NCBI RefSeq assembly: GCF_905220365.1 | Contig: NC_061147.1 | Span: 2,294,001 to 2,358,000, forward strand | Reading direction: 5' to 3' | Length of the DNA stretch: 64,000 bases | Origin: Vanessa cardui | Lineage: Eukaryota > Arthropoda > Insecta > Lepidoptera > Nymphalidae | Shown: piece by piece, positions 46,514 to 55,968 of the stretch | Layout: each line of letters begins with the position of its first letter | How positions within the stretch are numbered: position 1 is the stretch's first letter | Notes under the pieces: generated by a model | Databases searched by the model: none | Told to the model about the DNA's origin: nothing | What the model saw: only the letters and a program-made list of their open reading frames with translations | Translations under genes and position numbers: made by a program

Positions 46514-46972
46514 AATAGGCTATTTGACTGGTTTTTAAAATCAATTTTATATTATTTAGTAGAGGTTATTAAGAGAGGTTAGTCATTAAAAATTGTTTTT
46601 TTTATTTCTAGTACATATTTGCCAAAAATATCATATTAAAAATTCCATATTTAAATAACGCGCGAAAACGTTACTTGGACAATATGGCGCTTCAATGGGG
46701 TTGATGACGTCACTTTGCTGTATTTTAATCTGTGGTTCATATAGTAGAAAAGCCAGGTTTACAAGAAAGTGACTTCATCATAAGCCCGGCCAATGTGTGA
46801 GTGTTTTGTGTGACGTGATAAACGTTTGCAAAAAATCATTTTTATTTATTGATTCTTGAATACATTAAGTATTATTTTCAAGTTTCGTTAGGAAATAACC
46901 ATTTTTAAACTTATTTTATACACTGATTACAATAATTCACAATTTATTTTTCGCATTGTCAAATAGCCTATA
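46514..46972 (-). mobile_element. MITE-E copy 3, inverted
   Basis: AATAGGCTATTTGACTGGTT at the left corresponds to the right end of copies 1 and 2. The right side ends GCATTGTCAAATAGCCTAT. Confidence 0.8.
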
Positions 46973-47696
46973 GACAATATTAAATTCCTGCCTGCCTGCC
47001 TCGGAAAATATGTAAAGCGAGTTCTGGTCTTGCGCCAAATCGAGATAGATTGCTGTCTCATCGAATAATGACATTAAAAGAAAGAGAGAGATACATAAAT
47101 ATGTGCATTTTAATATCTGCAGGTTATATTATAGTTTACATACCTACCTGTGCGAGGTAATATTCACAGCAAAATTTACAATATTATCTGTGGATAAGTT
47201 ACAGAAAAGAAAGCTTATTCTGGTAAGACAATTTGTATAATAAATATTATATCAGTTACTTGAGACCCTTAGAGAATGGTACCCGAATCAATGAGTCTGG
47301 TCTTTTGTTAAGCAGACTTAATTATTCACAAAGAATTCAAAAGCGTTACTTCTTTCTTAGATAAACCAATTTTTCCTTATCCAGCGGCTGTTAGCACTTA
47401 CAATTAATTAATTAAGTTAAACAGACATTTTTTTTATTAATATAGAGAATGCTTAATTTGCGTTAAAATGTCTTAATTAAATTAAACTTAGATTTGGAGA
47501 ATTAACAATGATTTTAGCTTTATTATAAGTTTTACATAAATTAAGCCTCCTTAAGTTAATAACCAGCTTGTTGGTCTTCAGTTAGTAGAGCATATCAATC
47601 GTAGTTTCTCATGAAGTAGGATTTTGTTCCTCATAGGAGGAAGTAACCAAATATCATACGCCGTTCGAGCAATTTCTAACAGCCATGAAAAAATGA

Positions 47697-48009
47697 GGCA
47701 GAGACGGCCCAGTAGTTAGAACGCGTGCATCTTAACCGATGATTGCGGGTTCAAGCCCAGGCAAGCACCGCTGATTCATGTGCTTAATTTGTCTTTATAA
47801 TTCATCTCGTGCTCAGCGGTGAAGGAAAACATCGTGAGGAAACCTGTATGTGACAAATTTCATAGAAATTCTGCCACATGTGTATTCCACCAACCCGCAT
47901 TGGAACAGCGTGGTGGAATATGTTCCAAAACCTTCTCCTCTAAGGGAGAGGAGGCCTTTAGCCCAGCAGTGGGAATTTACAGGCTGTTGTTGTTGTTGTT
48001 GTTGTTTGT
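47697..48009 (+). mobile_element. SINE-A copy with TTG tail
   Basis: A well-preserved copy with B box GGTTCAAGCCC, CCCAGCAGTGGGAATTTACA and a tail of about seven TTG units. The first bases (GGCAGAGACGGCCCAGTAGT) are mutated in the A box. Confidence 0.88.
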
Positions 48010-48062
48010 ATGAAAAAATGATAGACAAACATACAACCTTCGCTAGCTAATACATTAATCAT

Positions 48063-48305
48063 CATTATCATTACACAGTATAAAACAACTTTTACCGCTG
48101 TCTGTCCCTATGTATGCTTATATATTTAAAATTACACAACGGAATTTTGATGCGATTTTTTTAATGGATAGAGTGATTCAAGAGGAAGGTTTTTGCATTT
48201 CATAAATGGGCAATACTATATTGCCCATTTATTAGAAACAAGAAAAAATCTGTAGTATATTTAGTATGAATATTGCACCCATGAGGAGCCGGGGCGTGTC
48301 GCTAG
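48063..48305 (-). repeat. Repeat D copy, minus strand
   Basis: CTGTCTGTCCCTATGTATGC, GCGATTTTTTTAATGGATAG and the reversed head GCCGGGGCGTGTCGCTAG are present. It contains a small palindrome, TGGGCAATACTATATTGCCC, not seen in the other copies. Confidence 0.72.
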
Positions 48306-49069
48306 TTCTAAGATATAGATAACTGAAGGCTACAGTAGAGGCTCTTGTCTCGACTTATGTGTCTTTTCGTACTGTCATTATCTTGTGTCAACAAGAGAAT
48401 AGACTTCGATTGTTATTTTATTTTAAATATAACATATATTTAATTTCTTCACTCGTCACATATTAAAAAAAGAAATATGAAATATCCAATTCACAATTAA
48501 CTATATTTCACAATCATATTCCGTGCTAGTAATTTATCATTCATTAGACCTTGTCTTATAATTATTAAATACTAAAACCTTCTCCGAAACGCACTCCACG
48601 TCCGGTATAAGTATATTTTTTGGTTAGGTTAATCAAAACAAACTCCTTCTCGGTATTTATATATTAATATATATCTATCGGTTGTATATGACATTAATTT
48701 TACATTCTCCATTCAAAACTAAAAAATGTCATCATGACGCGAGTTTTGGATTGTTCGTGCCGAGGGACACGTCGGATTCGGTAAAAACTTTTTAATTGGA
48801 AAATATACTCTTTATTTTATTTTTATCGAGTTTGAATAGGGTTGATGGCGGCTAAAACTGAGGCGTATATTCGGGTAGGAGACAAAAAAACGTAACTACG
48901 TGTTTTGCAATAGTGCTAATATAATATTAAAATAAAATATAAAAACTTACATTTTTTTCATACTCTAGTGTAATATTATGTGTATGTGATTAATATAACC
49001 TACCAGCAGACTTAATTCCTACAATTAATCACTTAGTACCACTTATTAAACACTTGACACAAGTACACT

Positions 49070-49803
49070 ATGGAGGCTATCAAAGATTCACTTGCATCAA
49101 TGGCAGAGATGTTTAACACTAAGATGACAGCGTTTCAAAATGATCTGCAAAAAACATCCACTCCATTGACAACTGCTTCTCTGGCTGCGGACTTCAACGT
49201 ATTCCAAAGTTTTATACTCTCTGCTTTGACCACCTTACAAAGGCAGGTTGAGTATCTCGGTAAGGAAATAGAGCGCCAGGAGATGAGGAGAAGGCGTAAG
49301 ATGCTTCTTTTCCATGGGGTTCCTGAAGTGAAGTCTGAAGACTTGAAAGCGCGAATTACTAGCCTGGTTGCTGAGCATTTGGACTTAACTAACTTTGCCA
49401 GCTCAAGTATCACAACATCATATCGCCTAGGTCGCTCATCTGTTAAGAAGCCTAGACCTATTGTTGTGAAACAACAATCGCGGAACAATCTATACGTAAC
49501 CAGGTTTGGTATGCCAAAACGAAGCTCAAGGGCTCTGGAATTACTCAATCTGAGTTCTTAACCAAGTCCCGTCACGAGGTTTTCCTTGCTGCCAGACAGC
49601 GTTTTGGCATTGGTAAGTGCTGGACCCGGGATGGCTGGATACATATTATTGCATCTGATGAGTCTCAGCATCGTGTGGAGTCTTTGGCGGAACTTGACGC
49701 TATTTCACAACAAACACCGAAATCACCGACGACAGTAGAAACGAGTAAAAGTCCTGTGGCTAAAATTCCTGTTGCTCGAACGAAAAGGGTAATCAAGAAA
49801 TAG
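49070..49803 (+). pseudogene. LINE ORF1 with one frameshift
   Basis: Frame one (49070 to about 49504) starts MEAIKDSLASMAEMFNTKMT and includes a probable coiled coil (about 60-85), a basic patch EMRRRRKMLLF and KPRPIVVK. Reading then shifts by one base near 49504; in the new frame it continues WYAKTKLKGSG, RFGIGKCWTRDGWIHII and ends at TAG 49801-49803. Coiled coil followed by an RNA-binding-like fold is typical of LINE ORF1 proteins, which coat the element's RNA. Without the shift the protein would be about 245 residues. Which base was gained or lost is not decided here. Confidence 0.75.
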
Positions 49804-49919
49804 TTTTCGATGTAAATATACAGGACTAGTTTTCGTAATACCCTTTTTTCAACTATTTTTAGCGTAAAGTACCCTTTTTTTTATTTTTTATTATGTATTT
49901 ATCTTTTTTATTATTCACG

Positions 49920-49932
49920 CAAGTCAAATGTA
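49920..49932 (+). repeat. Target-site duplication, left copy
   Basis: CAAGTCAAATGTA occurs here and at 55485-55497, bracketing the minus-strand LINE. Confidence 0.82.
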
Positions 49933-50227
49933 CAATTCAATTCAATTCTTAGTTTAATGGCTTGTAGTTGTGCCGGCAGGGCACAGATTATTTCGCCAAT
50001 GTCACGTAGGATGGAGAAGACACGAATGAGATTGATCGGTACGGTTGAGACACTAAACTCAATTGAATTTTAAAGTCAAGAATAGTAGTATTAATTTCCT
50101 TGTTAATCCTTAACCTAGAACAACACAAACATTAAGAGTTAATAATAAGATAATTAAAAAAAAAAAAAAAAAATAGTTGTTAGTATTCTAAACTATATAT
50201 GTAATAAAATATGAAAAATTGGACTAT

Positions 50228-53200
50228 TCACAACTTAATTTTATTTAATTTGATATATTTACATAAGATTGAACAAAATGGACTAAACACAAACGTCAAC
50301 AAACATTCAACATTTATAGGGCGAGGGACTTTAGGAGGGAGGATGTCATAAATGGGACGAAGAAGTTTAGGGCAAAGGAACAGGATATGGGTTGCAGAGC
50401 CTTCGTCTAGGCCACATTCACACAGCGAGTGATCACGAACTCTGATTTTTGCTAGATGAGTAGGTGTGCATGAATGGCCGAGGCGTAACCGACAGATGGT
50501 GGAGGTGACCCAACGGTCAGCGTGCCTGTGAGATGAAAACCAAGGTCGCCTCGGAATTTCAGGTTGTAACGCCGAATAATATTTACCCTTGACCAATTTT
50601 GATGAAACCCAAAAAGAATTCCAGGATTTAATCATTTCAGCTTTGGCAAGAGAAAGCAAATCCTGAGATGTGTTGGCAAAATGCTCAGATGTACCAGATT
50701 GGATAGCAATCTTAGCATATGAGTCTGCCATCTCATTACCAGATATAGCTGAATGGCTAGGAATCCAGACCAGCAGGACTTGTAGCCCTTGTTGATGACA
50801 GGACAACAGGGCCTCTCTGATCTTAAAAACGATTGAAAGTCTTGATCTGCTACGAAAAGGATTCTCTTTAATGGCTAACAGACAGCTTAGTGAGTCACAT
50901 AAAATAATTGTTTGCTGAATATTGTGTGACAGGGCATACTTTACGGCTTCCAGTAAAGCGATGGCCTCACCGGAGAATACAGAGGTTTCGGGGGGACATT
51001 TAAATAATAGTGCTATTTTAAATTTAGGAATCCAACAAGCTGCACCAACGCAGCCGGTCGGCGAGAGCTTAGAGGCATCAGTATATATAGGGAGATGATT
51101 AGGCCAATTTTGATGAAAAATTGTTTGAAATTGGATATTAGCATCAGGGGAACCTTTTACGAGTCCAAGATTTGTTATTACCGGAGGATTATAAATAAGT
51201 GCTTTAAAGGAGGTGGAAAAAAGAGGATTAGAGGGAAAAGTGGTAAGTGGATGGGGGAGTTTGGTATACTTGAGGAAACTGTTTAATAGGAATGGGGATG
51301 CCGGATTATCTGGGTTACAAAGGTGGGATAGTTTGTTTAATCTAATCAGTAGAGGATGGGAGGGTAGCTGTAACAATCTGATGATAAAGCGGTCACAAAG
51401 ATATTGCCTCCTTATCTGTAGAGGAGGGTCAACACACTCAACCTGCAGAGCATTAGTAGGGGTGGATTTCATCGCACCCAATATAATACGGAGACATTTA
51501 TATTGTATTTTATTTAATTTTTCTGAAGCTGATTTATTAAAAGGATCTAGAACGAACAGTCCATAGTCCAAATGACTACGAACTATTGCGTTATAGATCA
51601 ATTTTAATGTATAAGGGTGAGCTCCCCACCAGACTCCAGACACTGCTCTAAGGGCATTAATAGATTTTTCACATTTCTTGGCTATGTAATCGGAGTGAGA
51701 AATTCCGTTCAGTTTGTAATCGAGAATTATACCAAGAAATTTTGTTTTGTCTACAAAGTTAATGCATTGACCCTCATAAAACAGATCAAAGGCAGGAATA
51801 CGTCTTTTTTTCGTAAAAATCACTGCTTGACTTTTGGCTATCGACAGCGACAAGCCATGGTCACAGAGCCATTGGGATAGGTAATGCAAAGCAGAGTTTA
51901 ATCGAAATGATAAATTTTCAACGGAACTTGATCTATGATATAAAACTATGTCATCAGCATACTGGAGGATGTTACAAAAGTTGTTAACAGACAAATCGAG
52001 GTCATGAGTGTATATGCTATAAAGCAGAGGACTGAGTACAGAGCCTTGAGGAAGACCTTTCCAGACGAATCTGGGGGGAAGTGAGAGATGTTGGTGTCTT
52101 ACCGTTATTGATCTGCAAGTTAACAGATTACATATGAAATGAACTATCCTCGGAGGAATACTCAGCTGTTGCATTTTCTGCCTGAGCAACGGAAGAAGGA
52201 CATTATCATATGCAGAAGATATATCAAGAAAGATTCCCACAAGGTACTCTCCTTTAGCGAAGGCAATTCGAATGTCTGTTGTAAGTATGCTTAGACTATC
52301 AATAGTGCTCGACCCCTTCCGAAAGCCAAATTGAGAGGGAGCAAGTATGTTTCTGCTTTCCATTAACCATTCCAGGCGATTCTTCAAGAGATGTTCAGTG
52401 ATCTTTGCCAAAGTAGATGATAAAGCTATAGGTCTATAAGAATTGAAATCGGAAGGGTTCTTACCCGGTTTAAGAATGGGAATAACAATTTGTGACTTCC
52501 AAGATTGCGGGATGATTCCTTTGATAAAAACCGAGTTTATAATATTTAAAAAACAATGTTTAGCTTTATCATTCAATTTGGAAATAAAAGAGTAAGGAAC
52601 GCCATCTTCCCCAGGTGTCGAATCGGATAAACCATTTAATGCACATTGAAGTTCGGAAAAAGAGAAGGGGGCATCCATTTCATCCAAAGTAGATGCTGGC
52701 GTAGAAATTAGAAAACTGTCCTCATATGGGACAAAAGGGGGGGCAAGCTTATCAGCAAAATTGTTAAGCCACTCAGAAGGAGTATTTGAGGTAGGGTTGT
52801 CAGAGTTAAGGCAACGGCGGAATTTTTTAAGTTGGGACCAGACTGCAGAGGAAGAGGAACGAGGGCTCAGGGATTCACAAAATTGAATCCAACTGACTTT
52901 TTTCTTTTTAGAAATCAGTCGTTTTAATTTGGCGTCGATTCTCTGATACTTGTAAAAATTATCCATAGACATACACATAGTGTATGTTTCTTCAGCCTCT
53001 AGTCTCTGTTCAGTTAATCGTTTGCATTCCTCATCCCACCAGGGGGTGGAAAGCAAATGATTTTTTGAGATGTGTTTTTTGGGAAAATGGAGATCAGCTG
53101 CAGTTAAAATACCATTAACGAAAAGGTCGTAGCAAAGGATTACATTTCGATAGTCTTGCGACGCAAAGAGGGAGTCAATCATGTCGTCAACAGATTCAGC

Positions 53201-53923
53201 ATATGCAGACCAATTAACATGTTTTAATTTATATTTTAATAAAGGATTTGGGTTGGAGTATGGGATGGATCGGTTATTTAAAGAAAGGAGGATAGGGAAG
53301 TGGTCACTACCAAAAGAGGATGATAGGACATTCCAGGATAATTGAGAAGCAAGGGCAGGAGAGGTTAGGGATAGGTCAACAACGGATTTTGGGTTTTGGT
53401 TGGGGTATACTCTACGTGTTGGTGAGCCATTATTGAGGATGCAGAGGTTTGCATCATCAAATATGTCCATCAACAAGAGAGCAAACGAATCAGAAAAATG
53501 TGAACCCCAGGAGGTATGGTGGGCATTAAAATCACCCATGACAAGGATAGGATGAGGGAGACTAGAGAAGATGGCGGATAAATCGGGAATTAAAGCGGGA
53601 TTAGGGTGAGGGATATACAGGGAGAGAAAAGAGATGTTGAGGGCTCTGACAGCAACAGCATTAATATGCTGGCTGGACAGGGATAGAGGGATTTGGGAAA
53701 AGGGAAGGGAGTGCCGGATAAAAATGGCACTCCCGGCATAACCATCACTCCTGTCATCTCTCAAACAGGAGAAGCCCGGTACCCGAAATCGGGATCCAGG
53801 GATCAACCAAGTTTCAGAGATGGCAATAATGACAGGTTTATGGAGATTAATTAGAGAGAGGAGTTCATGTTTTTTAGGCCGGACGCTCTTGCAGTTCCAT
53901 TGAAGGAAGCTGATTGGGGCCAT
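50228..53923 (-). CDS. LINE ORF2: endonuclease, reverse transcriptase, RNase H
   Basis: It encodes 1231 residues that make DNA copies of the element RNA at a nicked target. Residues about 1-220 are an EEP endonuclease (LQWNCKS, ISETWL, VMGDFNAHH, GSDHFPI). Residues about 455-730 are the reverse transcriptase (FLDISSAYDNV, GLPQGSVLSPLL, YADDIVLY near 655). Residues about 945-1075 are RNase H with all acidic residues visible (YTDASK, GEAIALLEA, ILCDSLS, NEMADSYAK). A CxC...H...C knuckle (CECGLDEGSATHILFLC) follows near 1168. The start overlaps the end of ORF1 by 50 bases in another frame, so translation probably depends on reinitiation or a similar mechanism. Confidence 0.93.
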   Translation of the reverse strand: MAPISFLQWNCKSVRPKKHELLSLINLHKPVIIAISETWLIPGSRFRVPGFSCLRDDRSDGYAGSAIFIRHSLPFSQIPLSLSSQHINAVAVRALNISFLSLYIPHPNPALIPDLSAIFSSLPHPILVMGDFNAHHTSWGSHFSDSFALLLMDIFDDANLCILNNGSPTRRVYPNQNPKSVVDLSLTSPALASQLSWNVLSSSFGSDHFPILLSLNNRSIPYSNPNPLLKYKLKHVNWSAYAESVDDMIDSLFASQDYRNVILCYDLFVNGILTAADLHFPKKHISKNHLLSTPWWDEECKRLTEQRLEAEETYTMCMSMDNFYKYQRIDAKLKRLISKKKKVSWIQFCESLSPRSSSSAVWSQLKKFRRCLNSDNPTSNTPSEWLNNFADKLAPPFVPYEDSFLISTPASTLDEMDAPFSFSELQCALNGLSDSTPGEDGVPYSFISKLNDKAKHCFLNIINSVFIKGIIPQSWKSQIVIPILKPGKNPSDFNSYRPIALSSTLAKITEHLLKNRLEWLMESRNILAPSQFGFRKGSSTIDSLSILTTDIRIAFAKGEYLVGIFLDISSAYDNVLLPLLRQKMQQLSIPPRIVHFICNLLTCRSITVRHQHLSLPPRFVWKGLPQGSVLSPLLYSIYTHDLDLSVNNFCNILQYADDIVLYHRSSSVENLSFRLNSALHYLSQWLCDHGLSLSIAKSQAVIFTKKRRIPAFDLFYEGQCINFVDKTKFLGIILDYKLNGISHSDYIAKKCEKSINALRAVSGVWWGAHPYTLKLIYNAIVRSHLDYGLFVLDPFNKSASEKLNKIQYKCLRIILGAMKSTPTNALQVECVDPPLQIRRQYLCDRFIIRLLQLPSHPLLIRLNKLSHLCNPDNPASPFLLNSFLKYTKLPHPLTTFPSNPLFSTSFKALIYNPPVITNLGLVKGSPDANIQFQTIFHQNWPNHLPIYTDASKLSPTGCVGAACWIPKFKIALLFKCPPETSVFSGEAIALLEAVKYALSHNIQQTIILCDSLSCLLAIKENPFRSRSRLSIVFKIREALLSCHQQGLQVLLVWIPSHSAISGNEMADSYAKIAIQSGTSEHFANTSQDLLSLAKAEMIKSWNSFWVSSKLVKGKYYSALQPEIPRRPWFSSHRHADRWVTSTICRLRLGHSCTPTHLAKIRVRDHSLCECGLDEGSATHILFLCPKLLRPIYDILPPKVPRPINVECLLTFVFSPFCSILCKYIKLNKIKL

Positions 53924-55298
53924 TTTTAAGGATTGAGAATAGTTGACCTAAGTCTTGAGCAACGTTGGACGGTAAGGGGATATCATTACAGGTTGAAATA
54001 ATGCTTAGAAGAATCTTCGTTAACATTTCCAAGAAGTTGGGATTGTTATTTACGGGGAGAGAAGTATTTTGGTTGAGAGCACAACCATTGGGAGTAGTAG
54101 AGGGACAATTGCTAACAATGGATTGGTGAGCCTGTTTATCGTATCCTTTTCCAAGCGGTGATCTTGGGCGAGGAGTACTTAAAACAGTCTTACGATAGGA
54201 TCTGATAGGTGAAGGGATAGATTTGTTTGGGATAGTTGGAGAATATATAGGAGGGGTGAACATCTCTTTTGCAATCTCTGCATAGGATCTACGAACAGGA
54301 GGGAACCGTGAGGATGCTTCTATATATGACACATTGTCTTGGGACATAACAATTTTTATGGATTGTTGGCGTGAAAATTCAGGACAGTCCTTATCCGTAG
54401 TAAAATGAACACCTGAGCAATGTAAGCAAGTGGCGTTATCCTTACTTACATCACAAGACTCACCTGTGTGGGATTTGGAGCACTTAAAACATCTAGGTTG
54501 TGATCGGCACTGAGTTTTTATGTGTCCATAACGGCAGCAGTTCAGGCATTGGATCGTAGGAAGTTTATACATTTCTACAGGTAGGGAAGTATGATAGGAA
54601 AACACTTTATTGGGAAGCATTTGCCCCCTAAATGTGATAACCACAGATTGGGTTGGGACCCATGTGATAACACCATCAGTAAAAGTTTTCCTGTTAAGGC
54701 GTCTGATTTTTAAAACTTCACTACATCCAGAGGGAAGTTCGAGTGATGATGCTAATTCATCCATTGTCCAGTCCACGGGAATACCCTTAATCAAACCCAT
54801 TCTAGTAATATTGAAAGTCGGTACAATAGCTTTGTATTTACACATTTCAATAACAGGGTTTGCTAGAAAGGAGTTTGCTGCCTTGCTTGTTGAAAACTCA
54901 ACAGATATTTTATTGCGTCCTACATTTTTAAGACCATCGTTAATAATACCACTAATTTTGTGAGTATGTAGAAATTGCCCAAATTTGATAGCCCGTATAG
55001 TAGTTCCTGAAGCAGGATCAGAGACTTCCCGGGACACATGAACAATGAAAGGGCCTTTGTCACTGTCTAAATAACTTTTAGGGCCTTCAGAGTAGGAAGG
55101 ATGGGTATAAATCGTTTGGATGGAGGGAGTTGCGGTTGTGGGATGAATTACCGTTTTCTTTGTGTTGGAGTCGGAATTAATCGAATCATTAGTACTTTGT
55201 CGTTTACGAGAAGGTATAGAAGGAGAAGAACAATTGTCGGGAACTAAATCTACTGAGCCACCTGGATCAGGGGGTTCGGGAGGAGTGTCAACCTCCAT
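53874..55298 (-). CDS. LINE ORF1: zinc-knuckle nucleic-acid-binding protein
   Basis: It encodes 474 residues. The N-terminal part is Ser/Thr/Pro-rich and starts MEVDTPPEPPDPGG. A central RRM-like region (about 85-245) contains PFIVHVSREVS and ISVEFSTSKAANSFL. Three knuckles follow: CLNCCRYGHIKTQC (CX2CX4HX4C), CFKCSKSHTGESC and CLHCSGVHFTTDKDC. The arrangement is that of jockey/I-group ORF1 proteins, which bind element RNA. The frame is uninterrupted. Confidence 0.92.
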   Translation of the reverse strand: MEVDTPPEPPDPGGSVDLVPDNCSSPSIPSRKRQSTNDSINSDSNTKKTVIHPTTATPSIQTIYTHPSYSEGPKSYLDSDKGPFIVHVSREVSDPASGTTIRAIKFGQFLHTHKISGIINDGLKNVGRNKISVEFSTSKAANSFLANPVIEMCKYKAIVPTFNITRMGLIKGIPVDWTMDELASSLELPSGCSEVLKIRRLNRKTFTDGVITWVPTQSVVITFRGQMLPNKVFSYHTSLPVEMYKLPTIQCLNCCRYGHIKTQCRSQPRCFKCSKSHTGESCDVSKDNATCLHCSGVHFTTDKDCPEFSRQQSIKIVMSQDNVSYIEASSRFPPVRRSYAEIAKEMFTPPIYSPTIPNKSIPSPIRSYRKTVLSTPRPRSPLGKGYDKQAHQSIVSNCPSTTPNGCALNQNTSLPVNNNPNFLEMLTKILLSIISTCNDIPLPSNVAQDLGQLFSILKNGPNQLPSMELQERPA

Positions 55299-55484
55299 TA
55301 TAAAACTTAAAAACTACAGAATATTAAAATACAGCAAATACTCACAATATGTATAAATGTTAGTAACACCACTAACCCAAATATCAACTAATAGTACTAT
55401 TAACAGTAAAATACACTACAAAACTAAACGTAAACACTCAAAATCTCTTAACACGTGTGTTAACCAACACTAACGCAAGCGAGC

Positions 55485-55497
55485 CAAGTCAAATGTA
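55485..55497 (+). repeat. Target-site duplication, right copy
   Basis: CAAGTCAAATGTA matches 49920-49932 exactly. Confidence 0.82.
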
Positions 55498-55824
55498 GAT
55501 TATGACAACCTGCACTACAATGACAATGACAATTGACAGTTATGATTTGGATGCAAGTAATTTTGCACACTTCATAGTAGATATAAAGATAGATAATTAT
55601 AGAACTTTACTTTTTTACTTTTTTTCTTTTTTTTGTATAACTGTAGAATAATTTTAATTATAGTAATGTTCCATTTATGTCTTAATAATTTAATTTTTTT
55701 TTTTTTACTTTAGACTTAATTATTGTTTTAAGTGTTTTTAAAAAAAAATTTTTTTTTTTGTTTTTCTCTTACTGTAAATTGATTCTTCAAGTAGCTGGTG
55801 GGCTTATGGACTTAGTATTGTAGT

Positions 55825-55826
<2 letters not shown>

Positions 55827-55875
<49 letters not shown>
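55827..55875. repeat. TA dinucleotide microsatellite
   Basis: About 24 TA units lie between the nested LINE and the CR1-like ORF2, within a T-rich spacer. Confidence 0.93.
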
Positions 55876-55877
<2 letters not shown>

Positions 55878-55968
55878 ATATTTATTTTATTTATTAACTT
55901 AAATATTTACATATACATAAATTTTAATATATCTGTATACATACATAATTGATAGTATTTTTAATATT

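Larger units (their letters stand above)
44471..49069. other. Intergenic region, MFS gene to LINE cluster
   Basis: It contains a short LINE-tail match at 44996-45022 (CCATTCCACGCGGTCAAGAT, shared with 59871), repeat B reversed (45660-45800), SINE-A (45996, 47697), MITE-E (46514-46972) and repeat D (48063). The last few hundred bases may be the 5' UTR of the CR1-like LINE. No host exon was recognised. Confidence 0.6.
49933..55484 (-). mobile_element. Full-length I-type LINE with RNase H, nested
   Basis: The 5,552-base element is read on the minus strand. Its 5' end is at 55484 (GGCTCGCTTGCGTTAGTGTT), then ORF1, an overlapping ORF2, a 3' UTR with a T17-18 run and CATTGGCGAAATAATCTGTG, and a terminal (GAATT)n-like end at 49933. 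A 13-base target duplication flanks it. Both ORFs are open, so it may be young and active. The I-clade call rests on ORF1 zinc knuckles plus an RNase H domain in ORF2; it could be a neighbouring RNase H-bearing clade. Confidence 0.85.

Noticed and set aside
49135..49548. Minus-strand ORF of 137 codons
   Set aside because: It is antisense to the LINE ORF1, whose plus-strand product has recognisable features.
50156..50173. Plus-strand poly-A run taken as the end of an ORF1-only (HAL1-like) element
   Set aside because: It lies inside the minus-strand LINE as defined by the 13-base target duplication, so it is a T run in that LINE's 3' UTR.
54610..54963. Plus-strand ORF of 117 codons, and similar ones at 51213 and 51617
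   Set aside because: They are antisense shadows of the LINE ORF1 and ORF2 on the minus strand.
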